Below are positions 25,205 to 38,610 of a stretch of 64,000 nt of DNA, piece by piece. Position 1 is the first letter of the stretch; each line of letters starts with the position of its first letter. Under the pieces are notes generated by a model. That model saw nothing but the letters and a program-made list of their open reading frames with translations. It was not told where the DNA came from and made no database searches. This stretch comes from Angiostrongylus vasorum (taxonomy: Eukaryota > Nematoda > Chromadorea > Rhabditida > Metastrongylidae), in the NCBI GenBank assembly GCA_018806985.1, contig JADANN010000034.1, forward strand, positions 620,001 through 684,000, written 5' to 3'. The position numbers were made by a program, and so were the translations under genes.

Positions 25205-25510
25205 GTATGAAAGAGGTGCAAGAGACACAGTGGTCAGAGATGCCGTGCACTGTAAACATGGCTGCTTCGAATTGGTAGCAGGCCGACCCAGGCTGCCAGT
25301 GGGGGAGACGTGGGAGCACTGTAGAACAGCTGCCACAGGATTTGTCGAAGAAACTACTTCATCAGCATTCAACGACATTCATGAAGAAGTCGAGGTCCTC
25401 AAAAGGAAATAACCCAAATAACACACAAGGTTGAAGACATTCGTGGATGAGGGATGCGAGACTACGAGCTGATTAATTGCTGGGATGCACAGGCTATGCG
25501 AAGTCGGGTC
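25205..25510 (+). mobile_element. SINE family B copy
   Basis: CACAGTGGTCAGAGATGCC (A-box region) and GCTTCGAATTGG (B-box region), then ATTCAACGACATTCATGAAG, GAGGTCCTCAAAAGG, GAAGACATTCGTGGATG and TGCTGGGATGCACAG. Same order as the copies at 9.5, 15.9 and 37.9 kb. Confidence 0.65.
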
Positions 25511-27179
25511 ATATAAATAGGAGTGAACTTGGGAAAGTAATTAAATTATTGAAAACTCTACTTCTGTGAAGGAGCTTCGGATAAATTTGATCGAATTCGT
25601 CATGTAGTGCAATATCTTAAACAGTTAAGTTCGTATTTGTTAAGATGCTTGTGTAAGGGTATTTTTTCGTAGTGCTAACCATTATTCTATTGCTGATTGA
25701 CGTCGTTTGTCATTGTGTGCGGATTGTCACGTTTCAATGTGCTAACTGTAGAGCGTTTCCTAATAGTCAGCTATACTTTATTATTTTAGCCCTTAGGTCA
25801 TGCCTCTGAGGAAAATATATCCTAACTAGAACGATCTTTTTGGTAAAAAACATTAAAGGTGGACTAGATGTGATGGTAAAATTCGCAGTTGTCCGAATTC
25901 GCTCACTTTCGTCATCGTCAAGTTTTGTTTTTACCACCTCGGATCCATGGTACCCACCAATATTACGTATTAATTTTGTCTTGGACGATCTGCTTCAATG
26001 CAGAAAGCTACTCTCTCTCTCTCTCTCATTACTAAATGCATCTCATGATTCAGTAGATAAGCCGGAAAAAAATGCACCCATACCGGAAGTTCCCGCATTT
26101 CTTTCTTTGTGAAATAAATTTGGTAATGCAGTTTTAAGGGTACAAGTCCTCCCTACTACAATTAAGGTAGTTTGTAGGTGGCCTTTCATTTTTCTAGAAA
26201 TCGGGATTAAGACTTAGATTTTGTAGAATGAGAAATGTTCGTTAGTAAAATCGAGCTATACTAACTACCCTTGGCGTTATTCGTCGAATTGTTTCCATTT
26301 TCTGTACTGTTCTAGTCTACTCACTTTATTTTTACTGCAAACGCTCTTAGTAACACTCTCTACTAAGTTTTTGTATGCATGTGTGTTTGATTAGAGACAT
26401 TCTGGCTGTCGTCCGCTCACTCATCACTTCTTCTGATGTTTGTTGAGGGATGACACCAGCGCCGAAACAGCAACACAGTTCAACGACCTTTCACACAAAC
26501 AGAACGCAGTCAAAAAAAAAGCGTGAACAAGAAGGATGTGTTTACATAGCATGGTAGTCTGGTGGAAAGATCATAGCGTTCGTCATCTAGAAAACACATG
26601 TGAATTGAGAAAGTAGGAGGTGAAAGAGGCGGGATTTATTTGATTTCATTTCCTCTTGGTTGCTGGAGCACCTGATTGTTCGCTGCCTTGTTTGCTTATG
26701 TTCCTGTATGTCATGTGTGTAGTTCCGCAGAGTGCACATGATAAGGCGGAGAGTTCTTTGAAACAGACAGTCTTCACTACTGCTATGTTGCGTTTGTTCG
26801 CACGCTAATGTCATCACTAGAAGTCATGTAATTAGTACCATCGTAGACTCATCAAGACGAGACTAAGTTTCATTCGCACATCATGAATACAAGGTATCAA
26901 CTGCAGTGCTGTCGTAGGCGTTCAGTAAATGCAAGATATTAGCTAAACAATGTTTTTCCTTTGTTCACTACTGGGTTCACTCCACATGCTGTTATTACTT
27001 GTGCCTCAATAAAATACCTCATAACACTCGTACATCGTTATCGTTTGCTCACAGTTATGTTACAGATATTCGAGATTTTAGGGAGTTTGACCTCATCTAG
27101 TCGTATGTCTGTAGGGGCGGAATTTGCAGTCTGTGACCCACAATCGTCTCGAGAAGCGCAAACGGTATATTTGATATAG

Positions 27180-27385
27180 TTACTTACTTGATACTTGAAC
27201 GGCCCGTCCTCACTGGTTATGCGGGCCCCAGCAAAATTCCTACTTTTTCGGAGTTTTGCTGGCATAGCCACTGTGGCTCCCTTGAGTCCCTAGGTCAGCT
27301 TGGCCAAAGTCTACCCCAGGTCTTCACCACCATAGGCAGTCGCAGCCCTTGTGGATCAGAAGGAGATTTGCCACCATGCGACTTT
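27180..27385 (-). mobile_element. RTE-derived short element, family C (inverted)
   Basis: It shares GCGGGCCCCAGCA, TTTTCGG(A/G)GTTTTGCTG, CACTGTGG(C/T)TCC, AGTCTACCCCAGGTCTTCACC and GGAGATTTGC blocks with 57,130-57,400, and in reverse complement with 17,220-17,456. It ends within about 420 bases of the first supported pdk-1 exon. Confidence 0.65.
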
Positions 27386-27803
27386 ATATTTGATATAGGA
27401 ACTCTAAAAGTAATTTTGGCAGTAGTTATTTTGAATACCACCATCTGGGTTTACTGTGGTAAAGTGACCCAAGTCCTTTTTTTGGGTTACTGAAGAACAT
27501 ATATGCATGTTCTAAACTTTAATTCTTTGTCAACGTCATCTAATCGAATGACGTTAATGTAGGAATCATGAGTAAAGAAGTTGTTTTATAGTTTTTGAAC
27601 TTCATATTTTTGTCCAGGGCGAAGTGTTCTTTTAGTTTAAATGAACAATTTTGTTTAATTTCTCGTGCCATTAGAAATTAGTAGTAGATAACAGCTTTTC
27701 TGAACTAATATACAATACAGAGCTACGAAAAGCAAATTGATAAGGAAAATTATTTCTAACAATTTTAAGCTGTCCACGTTCTCATGTACGTTACTGGAAC
27801 CAG

Positions 27804-30800
27804 ATGAAAATAAAGGACTCTCACTGAGGTTGCGAAAGAATGGCGAGAAGTCGCAGAAGCTCAGGAAGAGAGCGTCCGATTTTTTCTTTCTACGAATTTT
27901 GGGAGAGGGGGCATACAGCACAGTTAGTTTTTTGCATAATTTTCCTAGGAACGTTCTTTGCGAGAAAGCGTATGAAAGTAACATCGTCATGGTTTAGGTT
28001 TATCTTGCACGAGAGCGAAATGGTGGACAAACACAGGCTATCAAAGTTTGTTTAGACATTCCATGCTTCTTAGGTTTTTTCTGTTTTAGCATTCGCGATT
28101 TGGATTGAAACTTTACTATTTGAACAATCCTCTTTTCAGGTTGTTCAAAAGGATTTTGTAATTCGTCATCAGAAGCTGGCGGCTACTGTTCGTGAAAAGC
28201 ATGTATTAGCTTCATTGACTTATGAACGAGGCGGTCATCCATTCGTTACTCGTCTTTACTGCACATTTCACGATCCAGAACGATTATGTATGTATGTTCA
28301 ACAAGTGGCTCGTCAAATTCCTCCTAGATCTATTCTTTTTCGTTAGTTTACTAAAGTTACTGATATGTGGAGGCTTTTTTTCCCGGTGCTACACTTCCTG
28401 TCAGTGAAAGGATAACGTTCGCGTCAGGCAATGCTTCTGGAAAAAAATTACTACTTCGGTACATATTGACTCGTAGGCAAACTGCTATGTTGCTAATACT
28501 GTTTTTTAACGTAATTTATAACGTAATTTCTGTAGAATCAGTTCGTTAACAGATGCCCATAGGTTCTATTCACGTTTACGCAATCGCCGTTTGTCGTTAC
28601 CATGTCTTAGTGTCAGAGTAATGGGAGCGGGTAACGAATGACCCGCTTTCGTGGATGAGTAATGGATATAGCACAATGCTGCCGTTCTCATTCCCACTAC
28701 CTCTTTAGATTCCCGTGTTCTCTGCGGTTCGTTTTTATATAGCATTCAAACCCAGTTTGTCTGAGTCTGACCTCAAGTGACGACAGCCGTATGGGCTTTC
28801 TATCTAAGCCTTCTCTTGTTTACCAGCAGATGAAGTATGCGAGGGCGAGTAACCGCAAATCGTAAAAGATAAGCCGTTCCGTGTTGTTTTCTTAAGGAAA
28901 AAATATATGTGTTAAGTGGTAACCTGCTTTTCAATAGCTTATCAGTTTGTCTAAACGAAGTCTTGTTTTTTGGGAGCAGTAGAAAGAAATATTCATTGAT
29001 CATTTCTATTCTCATTGTAATTCTTATTGTCCTTTACTGCTTATCTAACTCTTTGACGCTCTCCTATATATACGAAAAAGAAAAGGTTTGTTAGTGTAAG
29101 TAAACCACCTTGTGCACATTCTCCAACAAAAAGTTCATTATCCTAGAAAAGGCTAGAGCCTCGCATTTTTCATCACCGCGTTGGCATCTAATGATGAATA
29201 GGAATAATATAGCATGAAGCGAATCCATTAGTTTTACACTTTGAAGACTCACATTTGCGCAAAGGAAAATGTGGATATGCTTATAAATAATTCTATAGCT
29301 GTTATATGTGTCGTGAATGAGCCAATAAAAGCTTCGTAAACCTTATGAGGAATAATTGATGAATTTCAGCTCGTTGACCGGTCTGACATAGATGTGTGGT
29401 TACATTCACAATTCATCAGTAAATTCATTCAGGGTGCAACTGTGATTTTGGTTTATACAAGGACTTTAGGGAAAGCAGCAGGCGTAGCAGTGAATTTACT
29501 TCTTCCAGATATGTTGACTACTATTTCGCCTCATAGCGTTCTTCGCTTGCCTGTTGGGTGCAGCTAATTAAATATGACTGCGAATAACCCTAGTACTACT
29601 CACTTCATAAACGAGCTCAGACTACTTGATGCACCTTTAGGCCCCACGTAGGTGTTAAAAGCCCACTAAAGGCCACCATGTACTTTTATTGAGACATAGT
29701 TATGAACTGCAGGTCTCCGCCGTACCATACCATGTTATAGGTTTCATATGCACGTAATTAGGTTCCGTTTGTGTGATTATATCCATCGTTCGTTTCTTCC
29801 AATACCGTGTAGTTAAAAAACGGTGACGTACTTAGCTGGCATTTTGATGTCGCTTCCAATAATTATATCTCACGAATGCTTGGGATACCATGTTATCTCT
29901 CTGGTGGTCAGATCCCTGCGATATAACCGTGTGTTCCGTTTGGATGGAAATATTAGAAATATGGGCCACACGTAACCTACAAAAATATGAAGAATATGAG
30001 CCACACGCAGCCTATGTGATGCTTTCGAACGTGCTAAGGAGCTGTGGCGCCACAATCGTGGCGAATGCGGTCTGCTGATGGACGTTTGATTACAGCTAGT
30101 ACAGGCGGCGTTAGTTCATGTAGCTTCCAAATATCGAAATGATAAGACATGTCGTATTCGAGAATTGAGTTGTGATTTCCCACCGACTTACAGATTTCGT
30201 CAGCGATATAGCACATCATGGCGAGCTACTGGTTGCTTTAAATCGTCTTGGATCATTTGATGTTCGTGTCTGTCAATTCTATGCTGCTGAAATTGTTGCC
30301 GCACTTGAATTTATTCATAAGTGAGTTCTAGTGGAAATTTTTTTAATAGTAGCGATTACGAAAAGTTGCTCAGCTGGATGTGAAGTTTCACATTTAAAAA
30401 GTGCGAGCGATGATCATTAGCTCATTCTCCCTCTTTTTCGAGCATTTAAGGCTATGTATCGAAGTTATTTCACGGGAAAGTTATTTCTATCCTCCTCATT
30501 GTCGACAATTATAAGCAATAAGGTGGTTTCTTGATAACGAAGTGAAGTGAGCGGTGGAATGTTTTGTAAACATAATAAATGTAAAAATAAGTTTTCATTC
30601 ATTGTCTTCAACTGCCAACTTGTCCAATGGGCTAAGCTTGCTCCACGACGAAGAGCATCATATTTTGCTCCCATCGTCAACACATAACGAGCGGTATACA
30701 TTCTAAGCAATCAAGCGCACCGCCCCAGTGGCACGTATAACCTCTACGTGGTTCATTTATCTCTTTATGGTTATGGCACTCGAAATCCTTTGCCTACGAT

Positions 30801-33800
30801 TCTTGCAATAAGTTGACAGCTCGTCTAACACACATGATGTAAGGGGCATCAGCTGGGAAAGCTCTATTCTGCCCTTAGAAATATACAAGAGAATCCTTCT
30901 CCATCGAGTTCATTAACTGCTAATTTGACAGGCAACGCACTGTTATTTCAACTCTAATGAGTGTAAAAATATAGTTGTTACAGAGAATGAGCGGTTCAAA
31001 ATATGCTTAAGTAGCTCTCTTGGCGGCTTTCAAACATATCTTGTTGACACTGAAAAGAGTGTTGATTTAGCCGGTCTTATTTCTCGTTGATTATGCTGAT
31101 AAACGTGTTTCAAAAAACTAGCCAAAAGAAGGGAAACGCTTCATGGACGTTCAAATTGGATTTCTAGAGATCTGGAAAAATGCTTGCGTTCGAGCTTATG
31201 TTAACAATGGCGCAAAGTTAAACGGCATTTACTTGGCTGTAACTTTATGTCAAACTCGCTTTTCTGCTTGGTCTTCTTAGCTCGCTATTCATCGTCGAGT
31301 GCTCATTCCGATGCTAGTGTCCATACGCTGAAAGTACAAATCCTCTCTGTAATCATTTAAGATTTATACAGCGTAAAACTGACCCAGTAAAGTAAAATAA
31401 AATAATTGAACAATTAAAATAATAAAATTGGCGTTTTCGTGTCCATTCTGTTCGGTGCTATCTAAATTAATGCTTTCCCTGGGTCAGCTTTTTCGTGTTC
31501 GAGGGAACGACGTCCATTTTCATTGTTTCTGCAGAGAAATACCCACCGATAGCTTGCTGGGCTATGAATAGTATAATAAATTGGTGTACTATGTAGCTAG
31601 CCATGTTTTTCCCCAAAGTAAACATGAGTCTTATTTGGTGGTGAGATTTTCGAGTACGTCAAACACACTTTTCAGTTGCTTCATTGCAGGCTTTCAGCAG
31701 AATAAGCATTGTAGATACAGTCCGCATATCCGCAACCATTGCTTATATATCCATAATTCTTGCGGATCATGCTTGATATAGGTAGGGATTCCATCCTCTA
31801 AATCTACCTAGGTCGTACGGCGTTTACTTCATTGTTTTGGTCCACACTTATTCCTATCGCCTGGAAACCCTCCCTAATAGTTTCCCATCTTACTAGCCCA
31901 ATATCTCGTTTGACGAAGATTTATGGTGTAATGATAAGAGGAAAACAACAGTATCTTTGCTCATAATTTTAATAGTAATAATCGAAGCAGTATTCTGGAA
32001 ATGTAATATATCTGCAACTTTATGACAAGAATCATTCTCACTTTGTCGTAGTAGCTTAGCCATAGCATAAATAGGATATATCGTTGTTGGCACTGCTTAC
32101 CGCTCACCTCAAGACGTCAGTGTGTCCTATCGATTTCAAGGTTCCATTATCTCCCATTGTCCTCCTCTTTCTATGACGTTAGAAGTATGGTAGATTCGTG
32201 TAGCAAATAGAAATAATGTTCATATATCGAATTCTAATCAATTTTAGGTATGGCGTTGTTCATCGTGACGTGAAACCCGAAAATATACTTCTTCGAAAGA
32301 ATGGCCATATTATGCTCACGGACTTTGGCAGTGCACAAATTTATGACGAGTCTCTATTCGTTGATTACGAAGAGGAGAATGATTCCCCTTTTCAAGTACG
32401 AAAGGTGCGGCAATCTAGAAAACTTGCTGAGATAACAACATCAAGTAGTACCAGTTCAACAATTGAGTCAGACGAGCAGCTGATGGGTCAGTGAACTTGA
32501 AAAATGCTATTAGTTAAATGGTTTTTAAAAGGACTTCATTTTAAACAGTCCAATTTCAACAAATCTTGCAACATCGGCATACCATTTTTTGTTAAAGGTT
32601 TTCCTTTCTGGTGCTTGTACGTGCGTGCTGTGCCTGCATGACAGGCTGTAATAAATGCTGATATAGCTACATAGCTTTTTTATGTCTCTATTCATCATTA
32701 GGACGCGTAGAGCGCTGTGGTTAGAGGTGCCCTGCAGTACACATGGATTCAATCCTGCGCCCTAGGCTCACCAAGTCTTCCATCACTCAGGGGTCCGCAA
32801 ATTGGTACTCGACCTGTTTGTAACGATAGCAGCACCGACTAGATGCATTCGAAGGCCACCGTGGATCATTATTTAGGTCAGATGGGCATTCAGTCACCTT
32901 AACAATGCTTAGTGAAGTCGAGTGCACAGTGCATCCCTCTGGGTTTGATCAACGCCGAGAGCTTTATCCTTTTTATTTTTACATTACGTAACTTTTTTAC
33001 TTACTGCCCTTTTCTTACCATGGCAGGGTATTATGTGAAGTGCAATCACAGTGATCATTCCCGTTGACGGGTGATGCGCTGATGGCACCGTTAGGGGAAA
33101 AAAACTGGCGGAGAGGAAGTCAAAGCATGGGCGTTGGTGGTGCAGTGGGTAACACGTGAGCTCCCGAAAAAGATTTTGGAAACATCTCAGCGTCAATGTG
33201 GTGGTCGTTACATTTCAAATGTTTTTTAGAGTTGCAACCCACAAAGAGCTGAAAAAGTTTAAATTACTGAGTTTACTAAGGGGGGAACACTGCAGCAATA
33301 TACATCGTCGTTACAGTGCTCGGAATGCCAGCATGTACTGGTAGTCTAAATCGTGCTTCTTCTATTGTCTAGTTTTTCGAAGTTCGACCCTTGACGGAAA
33401 AAACATGTATTTCTCTGGAAAATCAGAATTTTACCTTGATAGAATAAAAAAAAGCGTCCACCTTTGTAAACAAAGATCTGTGTAACAGTATTCCTTTCAG
33501 TTGGTAAAATTCGCTGTGAGCTTAGATATATTGGTTGAAAGCTAAGGAAAACAATTTTTTTCTATTTCCACAATATATGCATTGGTGTCAATACACATAG
33601 TTCGTCACATGTTACCAGTGAAAAAAGTAACATAGTACTGTGATCCAAATGTTCCCATATTCGTTTATTCGTTTACTAGCTCGCTTTTTTTTACGTTGGC
33701 TAATAAATTAAAAGGTTGGATACACTTAGGTTTATGAAATTCAGTGAACATCAACTTTTAAATCGGCTTCCATAAGATATCATATATAATTCTATCTAAT

Positions 33801-36120
33801 GCAGTTAATTATTTTTCAGCTTTCGAAAATACCCGCCGTGCCACATTTGTTGGTACCGCTCAGTACGTGAGTCCCGAAATGCTACGAGGCGATGAAGTGG
33901 GTCCACCGTAAGTTTGAAATGTTTATTTTCATTTTTTTGTCCATGAATTAAGGAAACAAAATCTGTTTAATTAACGAAAGTGACACCACACGGGTTTATG
34001 GATAATGTCTTACAAAAATTTTTTGTTGTAACAGATGTGACTATTGGGCGCTTGGTGCGATCGTGTTCCAAATGATCTCCGGCCTTGCTCCGTTCCGTGC
34101 CATCAACGACTTTCACCTGATGAACAAAATTCAAAAACTCGATTTTACGTTTCCATCTGATTTTCCTGGTGTTGCCAAAGATTTCGTTTCAAAGCTTCTG
34201 GTAGGTTTTCTTTTTGATGAACTTCTGAGGAATTTAGGAGGTGCTTTGATTCGTTCATCTGCACGTTTTCCAATGAACTGTCCACATCATTGCTTGTTTT
34301 CCAACCGGCCCATTCCTCAACCATGATATCAAGACAGTGTGTCATTTTTCCCACCGGAAAGATGGATTTTTAGGTACTGGATCCTGTCAGTCGGCTTGGA
34401 TCTGATGATTTGAACAATCTTCGATCTCATGAATTCTTCAGTGGAATTAATTGGAATCATATAACCGATATGAGACCTCCAAACATAATCCTGTCTATCG
34501 CTCCAGTAATAGGTAGCTACTATTGTTTAGAAATGGATAGTGTCAAGTACATGACGTTCACAAAGCTGACTATCTTTTGTAATTTTCTTTTCTAAAATTT
34601 AACTCGCACTTCTTTTTAAGCAGAGGGTGAGGCAACTTCGAATACGATAGAACCAGGTCTCAGCGAAAGAGCTCTCAATCGACTAATGAATCTATCACTG
34701 GTGGAAATGGGCCCTTCGTTAGTTGTTATCGTCGCATAATGTTTATTATAGTTAGGATCTTTTTGTCTTACATAACCAATTTTCACCGTCAAATTTTTTA
34801 GTACTAGTTATTTATTTCCCTACGTTTTAGAAAGCAACCGTCTTTGAATAGCGAAATTCTAAATGTCGCAGTGGATATTCCTAGGTCAGTTAAAAAACAG
34901 GTCTGTTCTGGCTGTCTTTTCACTAGGTAGTCGTTTTAGTGACATGGTTGAACTACTGAAAGTGGATAAGAAAGCTATGGCTGTACGACAACGAAAGCTT
35001 GAAAAGCAACGAAAGGAAAATCCTTACCATCTGTATGCCTTCTAAAAAATGATTGTTAATTATTTGTTTGAAGTATTTAATAGCGAGGAGCACGGTAGTA
35101 TCATTATTTTTATGTAATTTACAATCGCTTTAGATTCGTACAAGACAATTTAATTATCCGCTCTGGCTTCATAGATAAGAAGAAAGGCCTTTTTTCTCGG
35201 CGAAGGATGTTTTTACTCACCGAGGGTCCTCATCTTTTTTATGTTGATCCGAACAGTATGGAGTTAAAAGGTGAAGTGCCTTGGTCTCCTTGTATGCGAA
35301 CTGAAGTGAAGAATTTTCGCGCATTCTTCGTTCATACGGTATATTTCGTTCTTGTTTTTTATTGACGTTGTTTCTCTTGCTAATCTTCGAATTCTCTTCA
35401 GTTCGACGTAGTGATATGCTACCCTTAGGGTTATATGTTAAATGGTGTGATTGTTTTAGCCGAAACGAATCTACTATCTTTTCGATCCAGAATCAAGAGC
35501 TGTTGAATGGTGCAAAGCAATTGAACAAGTCAGTTTGAAAAACCAGCCTCATTATCTTCAATCATTGTTTAGTTTTCTAGTAGTTTTTTTAAAGCGCACC
35601 CAGTGTTTATCGTTTGAATCACGAATGTTGCTGTTTTGAGACTACTTTTTACATAGATAAAGAAAGAAAACAAGAGAGATAAGAGAAGAGGTGATTGGGT
35701 GGGGGTGAATCAGCAAGCATATTAAATGCTCACTGCGTTCACGTTACATATTAAACAAGGCCTTCAAGGATTTCTGTCCGTCAGAAAAGGTACTTTTCAG
35801 TCTGGAATGTGTTGCCACTAGGCCAGTTATGCGGTTGGCATTGGGTGAATGAATAGGAGTTTAGAAAAAGAGGGAAAAGAACACGTTTATTCTGGAATGA
35901 AAATGCTCGCTTATTTTCAGATCAATATAGATGGAACATAGGCTACTAATATAATAATAGTGTCTGGTTCTAGGTGAAAATACGGTATGCAGATAAAATA
36001 GCTGACTCGTATGCGAGAGCTGTGAAAGACGGCACTTTCGGCATGAATAAATTTAAGAAGTCTTGCAATTACTTTGGCGACAAGAGGAAAAAGAACGATG
36101 AAAACGCGAAGAACGAATGA
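27804..36120 (+). CDS. pdk-1: 3-phosphoinositide-dependent protein kinase 1 (PDK1), 5' end unresolved
   Basis: Fourteen exons join in phase: ~27804-27922, 27998-28045, 28140-28287, 30194-30320, 32248-32486, 33820-33907, 34035-34200, 34374-34512, 34624-34717, 34831-34884, 34931-35032, 35134-35338, 35460-35528, 35974-36120 (TGA). About 580 residues. Kinase marks in order: [13 protein letters not shown] (Gly loop), QAIK (ATP Lys), REK (helix C Glu), [10 protein letters not shown] (catalytic loop), LTDFGSAQ (Mg site), an Asp/Glu/Ser-rich insert, then [16 protein letters not shown]. The Thr of ATFVG stands where human PDK1 has the activation-loop Ser241; to my recollection C. elegans PDK-1 also has Thr. 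Exons 12-14 give the PH domain ([42 protein letters not shown]) and a basic tail. Known role: recruited by PI(3,4,5)P3 to phosphorylate AKT and SGK in insulin/PI3K signalling, which controls dauer arrest in C. elegans. Introns range from 46 bases to about 1.9 kb and hold SINEs. Start exon not found; the TTG-initiated frame at 27,737 is not credible. Confidence 0.93.
32704..32984 (+). mobile_element. SINE family A copy in a pdk-1 intron
   Basis: GTAGAGCGCTGTGGTTAGAG and GGATTCAATCC form the tRNA-like head; CCATCACTCAGGGGTC, AATTGGTACTCGACCTG, TAGCAGCACC and TTGATCAACGCCGAGAGC follow. The tail GCTTTATCCTTTTTATTTTT runs directly into a family D SINE. Confidence 0.7.
32985..33185 (+). mobile_element. 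SINE family D copy abutting family A
   Basis: TTTACTTACTGCCC, CCATGGCAGGGTA, TTCCCGTTGACGGGTGATGC and GGCACCGTTAGGGG, then the A box TGGTGCAGTGGG with TAACACGTGAGC. The B-box half is lost. Lies in the intron between kinase exons 5 and 6 of pdk-1. Confidence 0.6.
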
Positions 36121-37860
36121 GTCGAGTGGAAAAAAGAAGCTCAGAGGAACTACTGAAGCATTTGGATGTGTAGCAGTATGACGGAATTTTTTCATCGCCT
36201 TCTACATTTACGTTATTTCTTGTGCGTTATAATTATATCTGCTAACAGTTCATGCTCATATGCTCGCTTAGCGTTAATCGTTACTAAAGTGATTTATGTC
36301 ATTTCAGTGTGATTCTGTACTATTCCCTTCTCATTATGATTAAGTGAGGCAGTCTCCATTCACTGATCCCTAGTTGTGACATCTCTACTTCCAGTTTCGT
36401 CCCATTATGTTGTAATATCTCTGCAAGGAAATTTGGTTAATCTTTGGTTTTGCCCAGAAGCTCTTTCACTACAACAATCACTGTTTTCGGTGGAGATGTT
36501 TTTTATGATTAGTTTTGGATTGTTTTACTATCACCACATCTTGTGTCAATCGCACAGCTGCTTAACCCGCACTATCGTTTTCCTTCAATCTTGGAGAAAG
36601 TCTCTCTGAGACATAACATATTGATTTAATCAATGAGCCCCTACAATGCTTTCCAGCTTGAGTCCATGACTTCTTATTTGATTCACATCTGGTTACTATT
36701 AATACGGGCTATTCAATTATTGTATTGGTTTACAACACGTTAGTTTGTTTTAATGGCTACACGCAGACGGTAATTAGTTGTGCCGGTACTCTTTGTTAAT
36801 TTTTGCTTAAACGGTTCTTCTTTTTTCTACAGTCTTACTTTATGTTCGTCTTCTCTTAATTTTTGTCTCACGGACTTTACTCTGTACGTTGTTTCGTCTA
36901 ACAATGCTTGTGTGAGCGTAAATCAGTCCTCACCCGCCCACTGATATTTCTATGCTTTACTAATAAAATTTTTTGAAGCTTACAAGTGACCTTAAAGTGT
37001 TAGCATTTTTAAAGGGCGTTTTAAGAGGGTCATAGAATCAAATCTTGATCTTTTCCCATTTCGGATTAGAGCAGCTGCCTTTTTTACGGAGACACGATGT
37101 CCTTGGACACTTCTCGCCAAAAAAAAGAAAGAAAAACAGTAGACAATAACGGGATGTGAGGTTTATAGCACTTGTGGGGCTAGCGGAACCACTTGGTTAA
37201 CTGTGACTCGCTTCAAAAATCCGCAGACACTTTGAAATTGAGTTCCTTCGACAGATATTCGTTTACACGTGAACGGAGAAGCTGTTAACAGTCGACATTA
37301 ACTAAAATGGATGTGTTTTTTCAATTTCGAGCATTTAATTTGGGCAGTGACAATGGTGTTTAATCCCATTTTCGAATTCATGTGTACAAACTTTCTTGTT
37401 GGACTCCCACAGCATCGTCATCACTAGAGGGATGTCAATAGTTCGTTGACTTCAATCCAGAGAAAAAAAGATTGTCCAACCAGAATAATACGAGACAAGT
37501 GGAAATCGTGTTAGTCCCGTAGCAATATTGTTTGAAATTGGTGACAATGAAGTGGGAAAGTGATGTACCATGTTGAACCTTTTTTTGAAAATTCCCACTC
37601 ACATGGCTTTCCTTTGCTTAACATTCTGTTAATTCTCACGAGGACGACTGCAGCAAAGTGCTGGTAGAGTAGGGTACGAACTCGCATGTCTTAGTCCTTT
37701 TCACTTAGATTCTCGATGCTTTTGAAAATTCCCTAACCCATTCGCTTTATTCTGATTATTTTGTCAATACTGGAATCGAAATAGCATGGAAAAATTCGCT
37801 AACAGTGATGTCGTTCAATAAATACAAGAACCCTGCTCAATGCTGACTTGTCGCAACAGG
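36121..37860. other. Intergenic, 3' of pdk-1
   Basis: AATAAAA at about 36,961 is one possible poly(A) signal. No exon or repeat was recognised. Confidence 0.3.
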
Positions 37861-37864
37861 CTTT

Positions 37865-38095
37865 TTCGTCTGCGGTCGCGAAATTGGTACCGAACTTGTC
37901 TGGAGTCAGCTGGGTGGTCGCTCCAACACACAAAGGAAGCGTTTGAGGAAATTCATGGGGAAGACTGAAAATCTTTGAGCAACATTCGAATCGATGGGCA
38001 AAGTCTGAAGGATTTCGTCGATGGTGGCTGCGAGGAAATGAATTATATGTCAGAATTGTTGAGATCCGCTTAACATATGATTTTGTTTCGTTCTA
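37865..38095 (+). mobile_element. SINE family B copy (truncated head)
   Basis: GAAATTGGTACCGAACTTGT, GAGGAAATTCATGGGGAAGA, GGTGGCTGCGAGGAAATGAA and TTGAGATCCGC match the bodies of the other B copies. The tRNA-like head is not recognisable. Confidence 0.55.
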
Positions 38096-38610
38096 AAAAT
38101 ATTTGAATCGCTATTCCATAACTCCTTTCAATGCAACAAACCATTTCTGTTACAGCTGCCAAACGCGGCACCACACATTATGCATTTTCCAGTCAACAAT
38201 AAAAAGAAAGAAAAAATCTTCGGCGTTGTCATGTAATGAAGGCCACAGAAAAGATAATGAGTGCTAGAAAAGAAAGTAAAAAGGACAGAAGGCGCCCGAA
38301 GTCATCATAAAAGTGAATCAAGTCGGTCGGATACAATCCATTTAAGAAAAATTGTGAAATCTATTGAGCAACGCAAAAGAACCATTGTCCACATTCAGAT
38401 TTACTGAATAAATGAATGTGATAGATTCCACAATGAAAGGACCTACGTAAGCTTCCGTGGGGGTTAGATACCGAAGCCGAGCTGTCCTTCATCGAATTAA
38501 GATTTCTGATGAAACGTTCCCTTTCATCGTAAAAGAAACTAAAATACTTCTACAAAAATTACCATATAAGATCCTTTTCAAAGTATGAAGTGCTGAAGGC
38601 TATCCGCACT

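Noticed and set aside
26440..26475. Possible further hammerhead-like motif (GAGGGATGACACCAGCGCC then GAAAC)
   Set aside because: The CUGANGA half is not present, and no Penelope coding remnant is nearby.
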